From Tomocerus qinae (Eukaryota; Arthropoda; Collembola; Entomobryomorpha; Tomoceridae): a stretch of DNA of 64,000 nt. The notes under the pieces were generated by a model. It was not told where the DNA came from and made no database searches. It saw only the letters and a list, made by a program, of their open reading frames with translations. Each line of letters begins with the position of its first letter. The first letter of the stretch is position 1. The stretch is from the NCBI GenBank assembly GCA_020055645.1, contig CM034546.1:37200001-37264000 (forward strand), read 5' to 3'. This document shows positions 34,598 through 47,000 of this stretch, piece after piece. The translations under genes and the position numbers were made by a program.

Positions 34598-35199
34598 CAG
34601 TGTACAAAATTTACCACTTTTTAGCCTTTTTTACCATCACAGTGGTAAAAATGCACTTAATGGTAAAAATGCATTTAATGATAAAAATGGTAAATTTTAG
34701 CGATTGATTAGACAGCTGAATACAGATACACTAGACTTCCTAAAATATAAGTTTTAAAACTTTGTTTTCTATGAAATATTTCCAATTAACCCCTTAATTA
34801 ATTAAATTATTCATATTTATTTGATTGTACACCAAAAGTTATAAAAAAATGAAAAAAGAAAGATTGTAGTTGGTATCATCGACCATTTAAAATTGATGCT
34901 AATTTAATTGCAATTAATTTCTCAATCAGCAAGGGTTGTTAGCGCCCCCATTGGTTGAATCCTACCCTGATTGATGAACACTTATCAATTTGTGACAACA
35001 ATGATCATCTGCTAAGCTATTTCATACTTTGGCACCGAATTTTGTTCAAAATTCGAACACGACATTTAAATGAAACTATTTTTTACCATTTTTACCATTT
35101 ATACCACTTACCACTATTTTTTAGGTAGTGGTATTTAACGTTAAATACCATTAAAAACCACTTACCACTGGTAAGTGGTAAATGGTATTTTGTACACTG
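34598..35199. mobile_element. hAT-type MITE, 602 bp, with 8-bp target duplication
   Basis: Ends are CAGTGTACAAAAT on both strands. The flanks are identical 8-bp sequences TCTATTAT (34590-34597 and 35200-35207). Subterminal regions carry repeated GGTAAA/TTTACC motifs (AATGGTAAAAATGCATTTAA). Non-coding. A truncated relative is at 61391. Confidence 0.92.
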
Positions 35200-35207
35200 T
35201 CTATTAT

Positions 35208-36663
35208 ATTTTCTTATCGGTTTAATTGTTCTTCAATCTTATTGTTAAAACTTATAGGAATACTATAATACACATAAAGTAGGGACCATAATTTTTACAG
35301 AGAGCTGGGCCGCGCATGGCGTGTGTAACTTTAAAACTGACTCGTATTCGTACTTCTAATTGCTAACATGCCATTTTATAAGTTATACCTAAACTTTTGC
35401 ACAGTAGATAATATGAATCATTTATTTAAGAATTGAATCATATAATTTTTATGTATTTTAAAGACATTGCGCACATTGTTGTGGGATATTGCCCATGAAG
35501 CCCAAAAGGGTTTACAAATAAAATTTATGAATGACATGACTTTTTTTAATGTTGTGTTATTGTAAATAATAGTTGCTAGGCTGCTTAAAAACTCCATAAA
35601 TTTCAAAAAAAAGCACTCTATATATTTCCTGAAAATTTAATAGAAGCCCCTCTAAAGCTTTGTTCTGGATACACCTTGTATAATTCTATTTGTTGACATG
35701 GTAAATGTGCTTATAATATGATATCTTTATTTGTCAATCTTATAAGTATAGTTTTATCATTTAACTTTCGGCACACTGTTTATATTATGTCTTAGTACAT
35801 ACATATATAGTACATAATATTGCAATTATTTAATTATATTTGTCACATATTTGCTGAAGTCGTACATTTACATTTTATTACACCAGGCAAGTTATATGTA
35901 GTTATATATATATATTATAGGTATATGTAAGTTATATTATTTGATTGTGTTATCTATTTGAAAGCTTGTAGATTACATTTTTTGCAACGTGTACTTGTGT
36001 TTTACATGTATTTAAATTTACGAGCAGTGAACCTAACAGTATTGTAGAAAAACATTAAAATTGAATTTCAAAGCGTGTTATCGCCAGAAATTCATTGACA
36101 GATCGGTAATTTTCCACAGCAAAAAAGGAAACATTTGTTGCTCTTCTGTTCTGGAGTACTAACACGAGTGTTTGTCTAATACTTACAACAGTCCATCACA
36201 GAGTTATTCAACTTTGTGTGTTTATGTATTAGATAATATATAATAATGTTAATTAATCATGTAAGATTACACTAATAAATATGACATGTATGGTGTAGAC
36301 ATTATCTAATACATAAAATACATTATACATCTATAGCCGTCCACCTACTGCTTAACGAGCTATATGTTGGGGCTCGGAAGCCTATAGCTACTCAGTGCAA
36401 CTGAAGAAAAGTGAATATCGATTAACTCTGACTTTCTTAAGGAATAGATTAACGAGAAATACCTACACGGTGTATGGTTGCCGAAATGCGTTGGTTCTCC
36501 ACAATTATTTCTACTAAAATAAAGCCAATTTAATCAGATTATGCATCATTTGGTAAGATTTTTGTCGTAGATCAAATTTCCAGAATGAAGTCAATAAAAT
36601 CTATCAGAATTAAATATTTCTTCAGAGGATACTGAAAGAAATACAGACTGTATGCTTGCAAGA
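35208..36663. other. Intergenic
   Basis: No gene. A short inverted repeat (ATGTATTAGATAAT and its complement, about 36224-36316) is the only structure noticed. Confidence 0.5.
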
Positions 36664-38878
36664 CTACTTAGTGCACAAAAAGCATATTGCACGCTTTAAT
36701 TTTTGAAATAGAAATATCATTTTTATCTTCAATTCCCAATAAATCTTTCTTGTACCTGAATAAATCTTTTTGACTGTCGGTTTGTAATGGATGACAATAA
36801 TTTCTACGAGAAACACAGCGAAAGTGATGCAGATTGCAAAAGCGAAGCATTCAAAGATTACTTTGAGGTTTGACTGTAACGAGAATTTTTTTGGCAGCCA
36901 ATTTTGATAATCCTCGTAAGCATGATGCTTCTCAACTGCCAAGTGAAATACAAGTTGATAGAAATCCACGTCTTTGGCCGATGTAAAAATTCCAAATTCT
37001 ATGAATTCCTGAAAGGTTTGTCTAAAGATGTGCATGTAACAACCTTGAAATGAAACGGCATACAGGTCTCGATCCAACGGGTCGGCAACGAATTCATTGC
37101 ATTGAATTGGGTCCCATAGTTTCAGTGATATAAGACGGAAATATCGTCTGTCTGCTTCAGCCTAGCCGATTGGGTATTGCCTAGCCAGAACACTTAGTGC
37201 GACTGGGAGCAAATGTAGAATGTCGTCATCTATATATAATTCTGTGCCTCTTGCAAATACAAACGTACCCACAAAATCCATAAATATAGTCTTTCGAAAT
37301 ACATTGAAATAATTCTTGCTGAGCATCTTGTCTGCAAACCACTGGGCGAATATTGTAACGCCATTTTCTTTAAGACGAGGATAATAAAGATCAACAAATG
37401 TATTAATGATATCTGCCCAAGGAAAATCATTTATGTAATCCACCTTTCCAAGATAATTTGGCAGAGACGTCAATGAAAATTCATACTTGTTGAACAATTT
37501 CTCTAAATTCGGATTTTCATCAATGTGTGCTTGATCAGATTTTCCCTTTTTGAAATGGACAAGATATTTGGAGTTTCTTTCAATAGCTTCTGGAAAGGTC
37601 ATTAGTGGTTCCTCCTCAAATACTGTAATGTTGCTTGTCATAATAGATTCATAAATCCATCCAAAGAATAACGAAGCCATTATGCAAATCCAAGAATGAC
37701 AGGTCGTCGTTATAGGGGGCGTGGTCTTGACGCAATCATTAAAGACCAGTACATCGTAGAATGCATACAAATTTATCTTTTTCTTTGTCATTTTCATTAT
37801 GTCGTAGATGATCATGTATCCTGACATTGTGAAAAACAAGGTCAATAAAAGAGCCCATGTTTACCTTGTCACAGAGTTTTCGTCGTCGCCCAGCTCAACG
37901 GAGTAAAATTATTTCATCTGCTGACGTTTTTACACGACAATATCCCATTCCCGTACTTTTTGGATTGAAGCAGCAGTAGTGTTGTTAAATGCTTTTCCAA
38001 TGAAATATTATCTAGAAAATCTTACTTTTTCTTTCCGAGTAGATTGACTTTCCACATGGCTGTTTGTGATCGTTGATGTAGTATTTCTCTTCGTATTCCT
38101 GGTCTTCAATAGTGATGAATTTTTGTGTGAAATTCAATAATTGAGACATTTGAGCTATTATCATTGTTGATGGCGTTAAGGAAATTGTTTTCAAGTCTTT
38201 CTTAAAGAAAGCTTTTACTGCCTGAGAGTATGATGTGGGTGGATTCTGCCTGTAGATCTTTTTGGCGTTGTTAGTACCTCAATGTAGATTTTGTTTTTAT
38301 TCAATGATATTTTCATTTGTTTTCCTGTGGGGTAAATCTTAATTGGATTATCTTCAGACGAATGAAAATCATTGATTTTGTCACCATTTATTAAAACGGT
38401 ATACATCGATTTTTTGAATAAAGTGGAGGAAATGTACTATCCATGGGAATTAAATTTCCTGATTTCCTCTAGAAAATTGATTTGTTGGATTTTCAAATTG
38501 GCCGAAAATAAATATGAATATACTTTGTGGACGGAATGGTCGCCATGACTTTTGGAGTAATGAAAGGATCTTGTTATAAGAAGGTGGCTGGAAAATTATA
38601 TTTACATCGCAGATTTCTCTTGATGCAAGAAAAGTCAAATATTCATATGGATCTCCCTTTTTCAATTTTTTCTCATTCTGTTCTGTTTGAGTCGTCCATA
38701 GTTGTCCGAGCTGGTTTTGTTGAAGAAGAGTTTCAAGATTGTAGGATCCTAAAACTGTCGTGAAATATGTTAAATGAAAATCACAATTTTTATGAAACTT
38801 GAGATCTAATGGAAATGCTAATGTATGACTTCCAAAAGATATTTTAACCGCAGACAATACAATTATGAAAATGTTCAT
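36664..38878 (-). pseudogene. Divergent ionotropic receptor, broken (paralogue of 938-2775)
   Basis: Starts with ATG at 38878 and a signal peptide (MNIFIIVLSAVKISFGS). The N-terminal domain resembles the IR at 938 (NCDF, NQLGQLWT). The frame changes near 38450 and 38210 and again between 38010 and 37850. The 3' half (37845-36664) is one frame with one stop, TAG at 37162-37164. That half has a helix CHSWICIMASLFFGWIYESI, then ITVFEEEPLMTFPEAIE (the IR helix plus P...F..A/L pattern), a second ligand lobe, and a final helix VIFECFAFAICITFAVFLVE with a long basic tail. About three frame changes and one stop. On present evidence dead, though the second half is well kept. Confidence 0.75.
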
Positions 38879-39329
38879 TCTGATTGGATTTGTGAACAAT
38901 ATTAGCCTCAATCTGGTTCTCAAGTTCTTATGATAGTTGACCTGTTTACTCCACTCAACATTTGGACTACTAAATAATACATTTCAAACTTGTGGACATG
39001 TTGATACAATATGAATATGTTGCCATATCCATACTATATTTATAGATGTGATCGATAAAATCGAATTTCTTATACTTGTATTCTGTATTGCTTCTACACA
39101 CCTTCGGCATTCGCAATTCTATCGTTGTAAATGCCTATCAATATCATACAATATTTTATAGCTGGCATGCTGACAATGTCTCTATGTCATTTGGCCTTGT
39201 TGGATTCTGGTGAAGACAAATGCATAACTTTTGTGAAGTTACAGGGTAACCATATTTCATATATTAATCGAAAGCTAAAACATCAAACTCCACAAATAAA
39301 TATAACGTCCCTTAAGGAATGAATAAACC
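38879..39329. other. Intergenic
   Basis: Upstream region of the broken IR on -. No other gene. Confidence 0.5.
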
Positions 39330-39333
39330 TTAA

Positions 39334-40062
39334 CCCTTAGCCTACATGACATGTCCCAATTGGGATTTTTATGACTTTGCAGTGCTCTAGCTTTGAGCAG
39401 GTGTACCTTATAACCTCGTGGATTTTTGTATGTGTCACAAATGCGTTTCTCTGCTTATATTTTTAAATTGAGAGTATTTGGTCCATAAACAAAGGCTAGA
39501 AAAAATTAAGAAATGAAAATAGGACTTAATTACTATGTAAATGCATGACATGTCCCAAATAGTGTAAATGAACAAATCCCATTTGGGACAAGTCATGGAA
39601 TAGGTAATATTCAGATATAATCGGGATGGAAATATGATAAATTACATTTGGGTCAGCATTTATATGGGGTCAGGTTTAAGCTATTGGATTAGATCTTATA
39701 TTTGGATCAGATTAAAAATTTTTGGGCCCGATTTTATATTTGGGCCAGGTTTTAAATTTTTGGGTCAGGTTTTAATTTTGGTTCAGCTTTCATGTTTGGG
39801 TCAGATTTTATTATTGGGTCAGGGGTTATATTTGGGTTCGGTTTTGAATTTTTGTTTGAGGTTTTTAATTTGGGTTGGCATTAACATTGGAGTCTAGTTT
39901 GATTGGAATTTGAGTACTACATGACATGTCCCACTTAAGACATGCCATCGCGATACATTGTCCACTGAGGCCGCGGGAATCAATCCCAAATAGGACTTAT
40001 GGCAATCCCAATTGGGACACGTCATGTATTACAGTTCATTTCGTATGTCATGTAGTCTAGGG
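39334..40062. mobile_element. piggyBac-type MITE, 729 bp, TTAA-flanked
   Basis: Termini CCCTTAGCCTACATGACAT on the left and CCCTAGACTACATGACAT read from the right, each flanked by TTAA (39330-39333 and 40063-40066), the target of piggyBac elements. Interior motifs AATCCCAATTGGGA and GACATGTCCCA recur in both orientations. Non-coding. A part copy lies at about 61640-61761, again ending CTAGGG-TTAA. Confidence 0.85.
39640..39890 (+). repeat. Degenerate minisatellite inside the piggyBac-type MITE
   Basis: About ten diverged units of roughly 21-24 bp built on TTTGGGTCAGGTTTTA. It accounts for a spurious open frame here. Confidence 0.75.
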
Positions 40063-40470
40063 TTAAGGATGAAATCCCGACAAATTTGTGAATACCGCTA
40101 TTGAACCAAGATTGTCTATAGAACATAACAACTGCAAAAATTATCACATGTTAATTTGTTATTTCAACTTGAAGAAACTCGACATTTGAAATAAACAATT
40201 TATCTGAAATCTTGAAATAATTAGATAATTTTCAATTTTTCAGCAAGAATGTGGTATCTGGTAACCCTTCATTGTGTAGTTATTAGAAGCCCAACAAGCA
40301 ACGTGGAATATTTACTGCGTCTTAATGTTCACTAGGTATTTAACTTAGTTTTACGAAACTAGTATACTGGTGTATATAGTGGGCTGTAGTAGCGTCAAAA
40401 GCAGAAGTGGTTGAAGGACTACTAACTCTAGGCATATTAATAATAATAATATCTAAGGTTTAGCAAGGTG
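40063..40470. other. Intergenic
   Basis: No gene. A 25-bp match to about 24264 (GGTATCTGGTAACCCTTCAT) suggests a small unnamed repeat. Confidence 0.4.
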
Positions 40471-41110
40471 TCGAAAAATCCGGGTTTTTTATGGGTTTAA
40501 GGGTTTTTTATACCTATATGCATAAATGCTAGCCTATGCTATATACCATGTAAGAAAACGAAGATTGATAATAGCTACAACCGTGTAATCGTGCAACTAC
40601 ATTATTTAGGTTTATTAAAACAAAAATTTTAAAGTTAATAATATAATTTAATATAAAAATTTAATTTAGCATGTCAGCAAACTCAGTACTTTTTTTGAAC
40701 ACCTATATTTGTTGTTTTTCACTGCTGGTGAAAATTATGCATTATAATATTTTACTGAATAAATTCACTTTATGAAATTATTCCTTCGTTAATGTGGAGT
40801 AATCGTGAAGCAGCACAGTAATGAATATTTCAGTGGTTAATTTAAAATTGAGCATAATTATGAGTACAACAATATGCAATAAAATTTTCACAACGACTTA
40901 AGAATGAATAAAACTAATATATTGTCATCACATCACGATACATTTATTGGAAATATAAGTGTAAAAGCTATATTTTGTTTTCATCTGATTATACATTTGT
41001 TTACATTTTTGAACAGAATTATGTTTTACTTGTCTAGATGGAGCTATAGTCAACATCATTGCATTGTATGCAATTGTAAAAAATCCAATAAACCCCCCAC
41101 AACCTTAGCA
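40471..41110. mobile_element. hAT-type element related to 42366-43146, inverted and partly deleted
   Basis: The left end CAAGGTGTCGAAAAATCCGG matches the right end of 42366-43146 read from the other strand. The interior (around 40960-41060, TTGTTTACATTTTTGAACAG) is collinear with that element in reverse. The other end is shortened (AATAAACCCCCCACAACC). No clear target duplication. Confidence 0.7.
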
Positions 41111-41514
41111 CTTGTATATAAGCTACTTATAATATTGGAGTGTAGGCTACTACATTTAAACTACATCTAATGTACCTGCATGCACAGATAATGCATGTGT
41201 GTGGTATAGTAGCCAGTCAGTAGCACAAGACAAGTAATAGAGGTTTTTATTCTCCCTGTGCCAAACGGCCTTACAAAGTTTAATTACAGTACTTTCAATG
41301 CCGACATACTATATTTTTAGAATAATATTTTAAGATTATCAAAACCTCATACATCCTATTAGATTTTGGTCGGGTCCTAAGTGAATTCCACAGAAAATTA
41401 ATTGAGTTAGTTTCTACTTTATGTGGATCTATGAACAAAAATGACGTCATCCCATTTTTCTAGGATTCATTCTAGAATCATCCATTAAAGAACGATTTAG
41501 CTTTCATCCACTTT
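41111..41514. other. Intergenic
   Basis: No gene recognised. Confidence 0.4.
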
Positions 41515-41632
41515 TCGTTTTGTATACGAAATAGCCTCAATGCATCAAAAACTAAGTGCAATAAGGCTATTTCGTTCACAAAACAAAAAATGCGTTGATG
41601 CTATTTCGTACACCAAACGAAAAGTGCATGAC
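41515..41632. mobile_element. Palindromic element containing one 34-bp satellite unit
   Basis: CCACTTTTCGTTTTGTATACG at the left pairs with the complement of GTACACCAAACGAAAAGTGC at the right. The right half holds one unit in the same 34-bp register as the satellite at 6622 (CACAAAACAAAAAATGCG ... TATTTCGTA). A further fragment is at about 54770-54812. Confidence 0.65.
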
Positions 41633-41952
41633 GTCGCCCATTGTGAATAGATAGAAGCGTTATTATTAAACACACGGATTTAATATTAGTTTATTATCGT
41701 AAATGGTCACAATTACTTGATCGACTAAATAACTCTGTAGGGTCCGTCGTAACATTTTATGACTTCGGAGCTGTCATAAGTATGCCACTTGTAGCGAATA
41801 TGAATTCCTATAAGAGCTGTATACGCTGGTTCAATAGGCATTGCATTGCTGGGATTGCTCTTGGGGCAAATGCAGAAATGGAAGAATAAACGTCAGGGTT
41901 GTAGGCTTATTAATAACTTTATTTTTATCATTCTTTTAAGTTTACTATCGGT
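41633..41952. other. 3' flank of the small cysteine-rich gene
   Basis: No gene. An AATAAA-type signal on - lies near 41920. Confidence 0.4.
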
Positions 41953-42234
41953 TTAAATATATTTACTTGGACTGGTGTCAGGGCCAACTAGAATGAATCG
42001 GTAATCTCTTGCGTATCTTTGAGGACAGAATTTCATTAAAAAATTCTGTTCGTTGCATGTTGCTCCAGATAGGAAGAATAGGTCATCGAAACGTTCATCT
42101 CTTGTCTTCGGTTCCGGCTCGAACACAGACATTTGCATTTCGCAATTCAAAACTTCACATAGATGACCGTAACCCCGAAGACAACCTTCGAAGCACCTCT
42201 CATTGCATGTCTCCTTCAGAGTGCATTTGGCCAT
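41953..42234 (-). CDS. Small cysteine-rich protein, unknown
   Basis: A 93-codon open frame starts with ATG at 42234 and contains eight cysteines, six of them in the first 31 residues (CTLKETCNERCFEGCLRG then CEVLNC). No signal peptide or membrane helix in this exon. Directly upstream on the coding strand the sequence reads TTTCATTAATTTAG|AAAATGG, a good splice acceptor, so this may be the last exon of a gene with an upstream leader exon I could not place. An AATAAA signal follows the stop at about 30-40 bp. No family recognised; it could be a chance frame. Confidence 0.4.
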   Translation of the reverse strand: MAKCTLKETCNERCFEGCLRGYGHLCEVLNCEMQMSVFEPEPKTRDERFDDLFFLSGATCNEQNFLMKFCPQRYARDYRFILVGPDTSPSKYI

Positions 42235-42365
42235 TTTCTAAATTAATGAAATAAATAATAATTAAACTGGAATTGAAATAATAATTCTGTAATTGTCGTA
42301 GACCTCAAGGATAATAATCTAAAGATCGACTTAAAGAAAAGAGGTATACGTATGTCTGTCAACTG

Positions 42366-43146
42366 CAGGGTTGTGGGTCGGGTTTTTTATGGGTTGGGGT
42401 TTTTTGGGTTTTTTGGCAAAAAACCCACCCCGCTTTACTTAAAAAACCCCGGGTTTATTGGGTTTTTTGGGTTTTTTACAAAACATACAAAAATGTGCAC
42501 TACAGCTCCATCTAGATACGTAATACATACTAATTTCTATTCAAAAATGTAAACAAATGCATAATCAGGTGGAAACAAATATAGCTTCTACACTTCTACG
42601 CGTAATTAATGTATCGTAATGTGAGGACTATAATAATATTAATTTTATGTATACTTTAGTCATTGCATTGTAAAGATTATGTTTATAATATTGTTGTACT
42701 CATAATTTCAATTTATCACTTACATATTCATTACTGTAATGCTTTGCAATTAAAGCTTCAAATTAACAAAGGAATAATATCATAAAGTCAATATAATCAG
42801 TAAAATATTATAATGCTTAATATTTCACTAGTTGTTATCAAACAGTAATAATAATATAGGTGTTCACAAAAAATACTGCATTTGCTACGTTACAACATAA
42901 AATTAAACTATTTATGCTTTAATTTTTCTTTTCATTGACGTAAGTAATAGTAGTTGACACGGTTGTTGTTGTTGTCAGCTGTAGTTTTCATATATGGTAT
43001 AGGTATATGTATAGTATAGGCTTGTATTTATACCTATAGTTATATAAAAAACCCTTAAACCCAAAAAACCCAAAAAACCCTAAAAAACCCAAAAAACCCG
43101 GGGTCGAGGGTTTTTTCCTAAAAAACCCGGGTTTTTCGATACCTTG
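42366..43146. mobile_element. hAT-type non-autonomous element, 781 bp, with 8-bp target duplication
   Basis: Flanked by identical GTCAACTG (42358-42365 and 43147-43154). The right end reads CAAGGTATCGAAAAACCCGG from the other strand; the left is CAGGGTTGTGGGTCGGG. Both subterminal regions are dense in GGGTTTTTT/AAAAAACCC runs that pair with each other. The interior is non-coding. Relatives at 40471-41110 and about 44478-44750. Confidence 0.9.
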
Positions 43147-43154
43147 GTCAACTG

Positions 43155-44070
43155 TAAAGCAAATTACAATAATAAGCTCAATTTAATTTGAGACTGAAAG
43201 TTTTTATGGGAAGTTAAATATTGATATTGATATAGATTGAGATATGGAATATTCTCGTACAATCGTGGTGCACCAAATAGCAAAGAAGGTCAGGTTTAGC
43301 ATACCAAATGACGTATTTAGAGGGGCTGCTAAGATGCATAAACGAAGTCAGCCCATTGGGAAAGCTGCGTCTCTGCATAATGGCTAATGAATCTTCTGTG
43401 CTGGAATCTTCTGCTTTAATTTTTCGAAGAACTTACCTACAGTACATAATGCTACTGTACACGTATGAATTCTTAGGAGTTTCTTAATTTCTATTAAGTA
43501 TGTTACAAATTAATATGTTTAGGGATACAAATAATTATATTTTGTTTAGAATTCAAATAATTGGATCGTATGTTATTTCCTTTTAATAATGCAATTGATT
43601 GAAATTCTGCTCACACTGTAACCAGGTGTCTAGATAAGCGGTCAATGTTTTGTGAATGTACTTGATATATATTGTATATTATTATATCACACCTGTGAAC
43701 ATTATAATCCCCGTAAACTTATACCATATATACCCCAATCACAAATACACAGTGATATAATAATATAATAATTTTTATCTACTGATAACTGAGGTGCCAG
43801 TGGAATCGGCAGTATGGTTATCATGCCTGTTCACTAAATCACATATGTTATGTAATGATTTATTAAAGGAAAAAGGGAGAATGACGAAAATTTTCCCTCC
43901 CAACCAATCACCATTCGCCAAACTCACCCACTGGTCAAAGTCAAGCCAACTAATCGGATTCCGTACTACATTCAAACATTTACTAATTCGCCATTACTAT
44001 ACGTGTAGTTGATTTGCAAAATATATTCTGTGGTATTGTTATTTTTGTGACATTATTTCAATTGTGCAAA
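43155..44070. other. Upstream region of the NLR-like gene
   Basis: No gene. The promoter of the gene at 44071 is expected here or just downstream of 43980; no TATA box is convincing. Confidence 0.4.
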
Positions 44071-47000
44071 ATGGCAGACGAAATTAAACGAAATCTTGTC
44101 TTCTTAATGGAAAATTTAACAAATTTAACTTTAGTGTTGGCTTATTTGGAGCAGTGCGACATCATCTCAAAAGCTGAAAGCGACGAAATTGTAAGTTCAA
44201 TTCATTATCATTACACATTGCTGACCGGGCATGAGTTTCAAAGACTCAATCTGTAATAAGAAGAGTAAAAGTAATATAAGACCACTTTGTTTCTCTTAAC
44301 AGACTTCAGACTTTGCGTATTTCTCCAATATAGACATTTTTTGTAAAAAGTAGTTGTGAAAGTATGCTTGGAATTATTATCCCAAGGAGATTTTTATAAA
44401 CCTGATGGTTAGATGCAAAATAATATGCACACGTTCCATTTACTTCACGCGCCCAGTTTTCACGTTTTGTGCGTCTATAGGCATGGTATCGAAAAACCCG
44501 GGTTTTTTAGAAAAAAAATTTCCACCCCGGGTTCGTTGAGTTTTTTACTGTTTTTTGGGTTTCAGGGTTTTTTATATAAATAGGCATAAATCAGGAACGT
44601 ATCCAGAAATTTTTCAAGGGAGGGCGGAACCAAAATTAATTGCAAAAGGTTGAGATATTCGCAATTCGCACCTTCGGTTTTTGCTGTTTGCTACCAAAAA
44701 TCCAACCCAAAAACCCGGGTTTTTGGGTTTTTCATGCCCTGCATGCTATCAGAATAAAATATAAGAAAGTCAATGAACTTTGTAACTAGACCTTGCGTAA
44801 ATAGTATCTATTTAATCGAGTCTAAATACAAATTTTTCAAACTTGTATAGCCAGACAAAAAGCTGGATTTGAAAGTAAAACAAACGACCAAAATTCTTAT
44901 TTTGAAGAGTGTTTTTAAGTGCAATGATTGCAAGATTATTTGCATTATCACTTTTAACAATCACTGAGAAAACAATACGGTATAATATTGAGATAGAAAT
45001 ATGGTTATGGAATGGAATATGGGTTGGTGGGTGGTGACTGGTGTCCGTTCACTTCAATTCCATTCCATGTATACCAATTTAGAGGGCTGTAACAATAATT
45101 ATTTAAGCGTTGAAAAAATGTTTTAAGCAGTATTTTACTCGGTAGTAAAGTTTTATTAGAAGGGCATTTACACAAATTCAATTGGCGGTAGAGTCAAATA
45201 CGACCTGCAGAAAATTGCTGTTTAGGTGTGTTTCAATAGAATAGACTTAATTATCCTCAATCCAACGAACCTTTTCCTCTGCTGATAACGATGACAGAAG
45301 GAGGTTCGCGCTTGACTGAGCATGAACAAAAGGAAACTACCTACAAAGCTATTGTGTCCTCTTATCAGCAGAAGAAAAGTTTCGTTGGATTCATAATAAA
45401 ATGTAGGACTGCAGTTTGAAAGCTGTAAATGCTGACTGATTGTTAGAACGCGAACGGCTTCACAAGTTGCTAGTTGTGATTCACAACTAGCTTATGATTC
45501 TAGCGACCTTGATTCTAAATCGGATTAGGACAATATTAATACAAAAAGTAAAAAAACTGGAAATTTTTGAAAAACTATAATACCTATAAGCAAAGTCATT
45601 GTTAGACAAATTAGACCTAGAAAGTGACTGGTCTGTTCATTATAAAAATCGTACCTAAAATTTTAAAGTGATTTACTGTTTTTGCAAAACCAATAACAAG
45701 TAAAAGAAACTTGCAATTAGACAATATTGTAACTGTGAATATGATTCTGCTAATTTCCATGCATTTTTCTAAAAATCTGAATGGTTAAATAATGGTTGTA
45801 GAAAACAAGAAATCATTAAATTAATGGAAGAAGGAATACAACAAGCTCCTTCAACTGTATAGTGTACTGTAGACACTGTTCCAAAGCCCAGCCAGTTATT
45901 AAACCCGTACTGCAGTGTCACGAAAACGAAAGTCTCATTACTTTCTTTAAATATTGCCACTGAATTTATCAGAATTATCCTAGAAGTGACCCAGAATTGA
46001 ATTAATCCTCCATTTGACTAAATACTTATCATTCTTGTGTTGCAGCTTTAATTGTTGGTTTACACAGCTTATGTCGCATTTGTTTTTTACTACTCCATTC
46101 CACTTGATTAAAATTACTGCCAAGAGAAACCCCTTGTACTATCTTAATAATTATTTTCACAGCCCTCTAGATGTTTACCCCTTGTGAATTGTAATAGTCG
46201 ATTTCTTAAATATCATTCACAGAAAGCTGAAAGAACTCCGAATGAAAAAAATTATAAGCTGCTGGCTACACTTCAAAAGAAAGATTGGCAAGAAAAGAGG
46301 GATTTAGTTCTCGAAATACTACAAAAAACAAACAATGCTCGTTGTGCACAAGAAATTAAACAATCCAGCAACGGCCATACCTTCGAGCAAGAATCATTTC
46401 CATCGCAACTCAGAAATCCAATTCTCCATCCAAAAAAACCAAAGATGGTGGCAAGAGAAGAAACTGCTGGTTAAATCTCTTCTCCAAAGAAAATTCGGAG
46501 AGAAACTGTTAATTGAAGAGTTAAAAGACCGAATTTTGATGGACGAGAATCGATGGGTCGTCATCTACGAGACATCAGCTGCGTCTAAATATTCAGGGAT
46601 GGGAGGAGTCGGTAAAACCCTCACCGCCAAATGGTATGCACACACTTACGAACCAGAATACGATCACATAATCTGGATCGACTGCGGGGAAGGCAGTCTA
46701 CTCACCTCCTTCGAAAATCTTGCCAGAGATTTGGACATTAGTCACCTGGAGAAGCTTGCATTAAAGGACATTGCTACAAAGACTTTTGGCGAATTAAAGA
46801 ACTTTAAATGTCTCTGGATTTATGACAATGCAGAAAATTACAAAGGAGAAGAAGGAATTATAAATGTCCTACCTAAAGACAAAGAAAACTTTCATTGTAT
46901 CATCACTTCACGAAATCGGGAATGGGGAACGGAGACTGGATTTGGGAAAATATCCGATCTGGAATTGGACATTTTCAATGAAGAAGAAAGTCTGAATTTC

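Noticed and set aside
39634-39897. 88-residue frame with GPxF-type repeats
   Set aside because: Explained by the minisatellite in the piggyBac-type MITE.
42366-43146. GGGTTTTTT runs as telomere-like repeats
   Set aside because: They are not TTAGG units, lie inside an element with a perfect 8-bp target duplication, and pair with each other as subterminal repeats.
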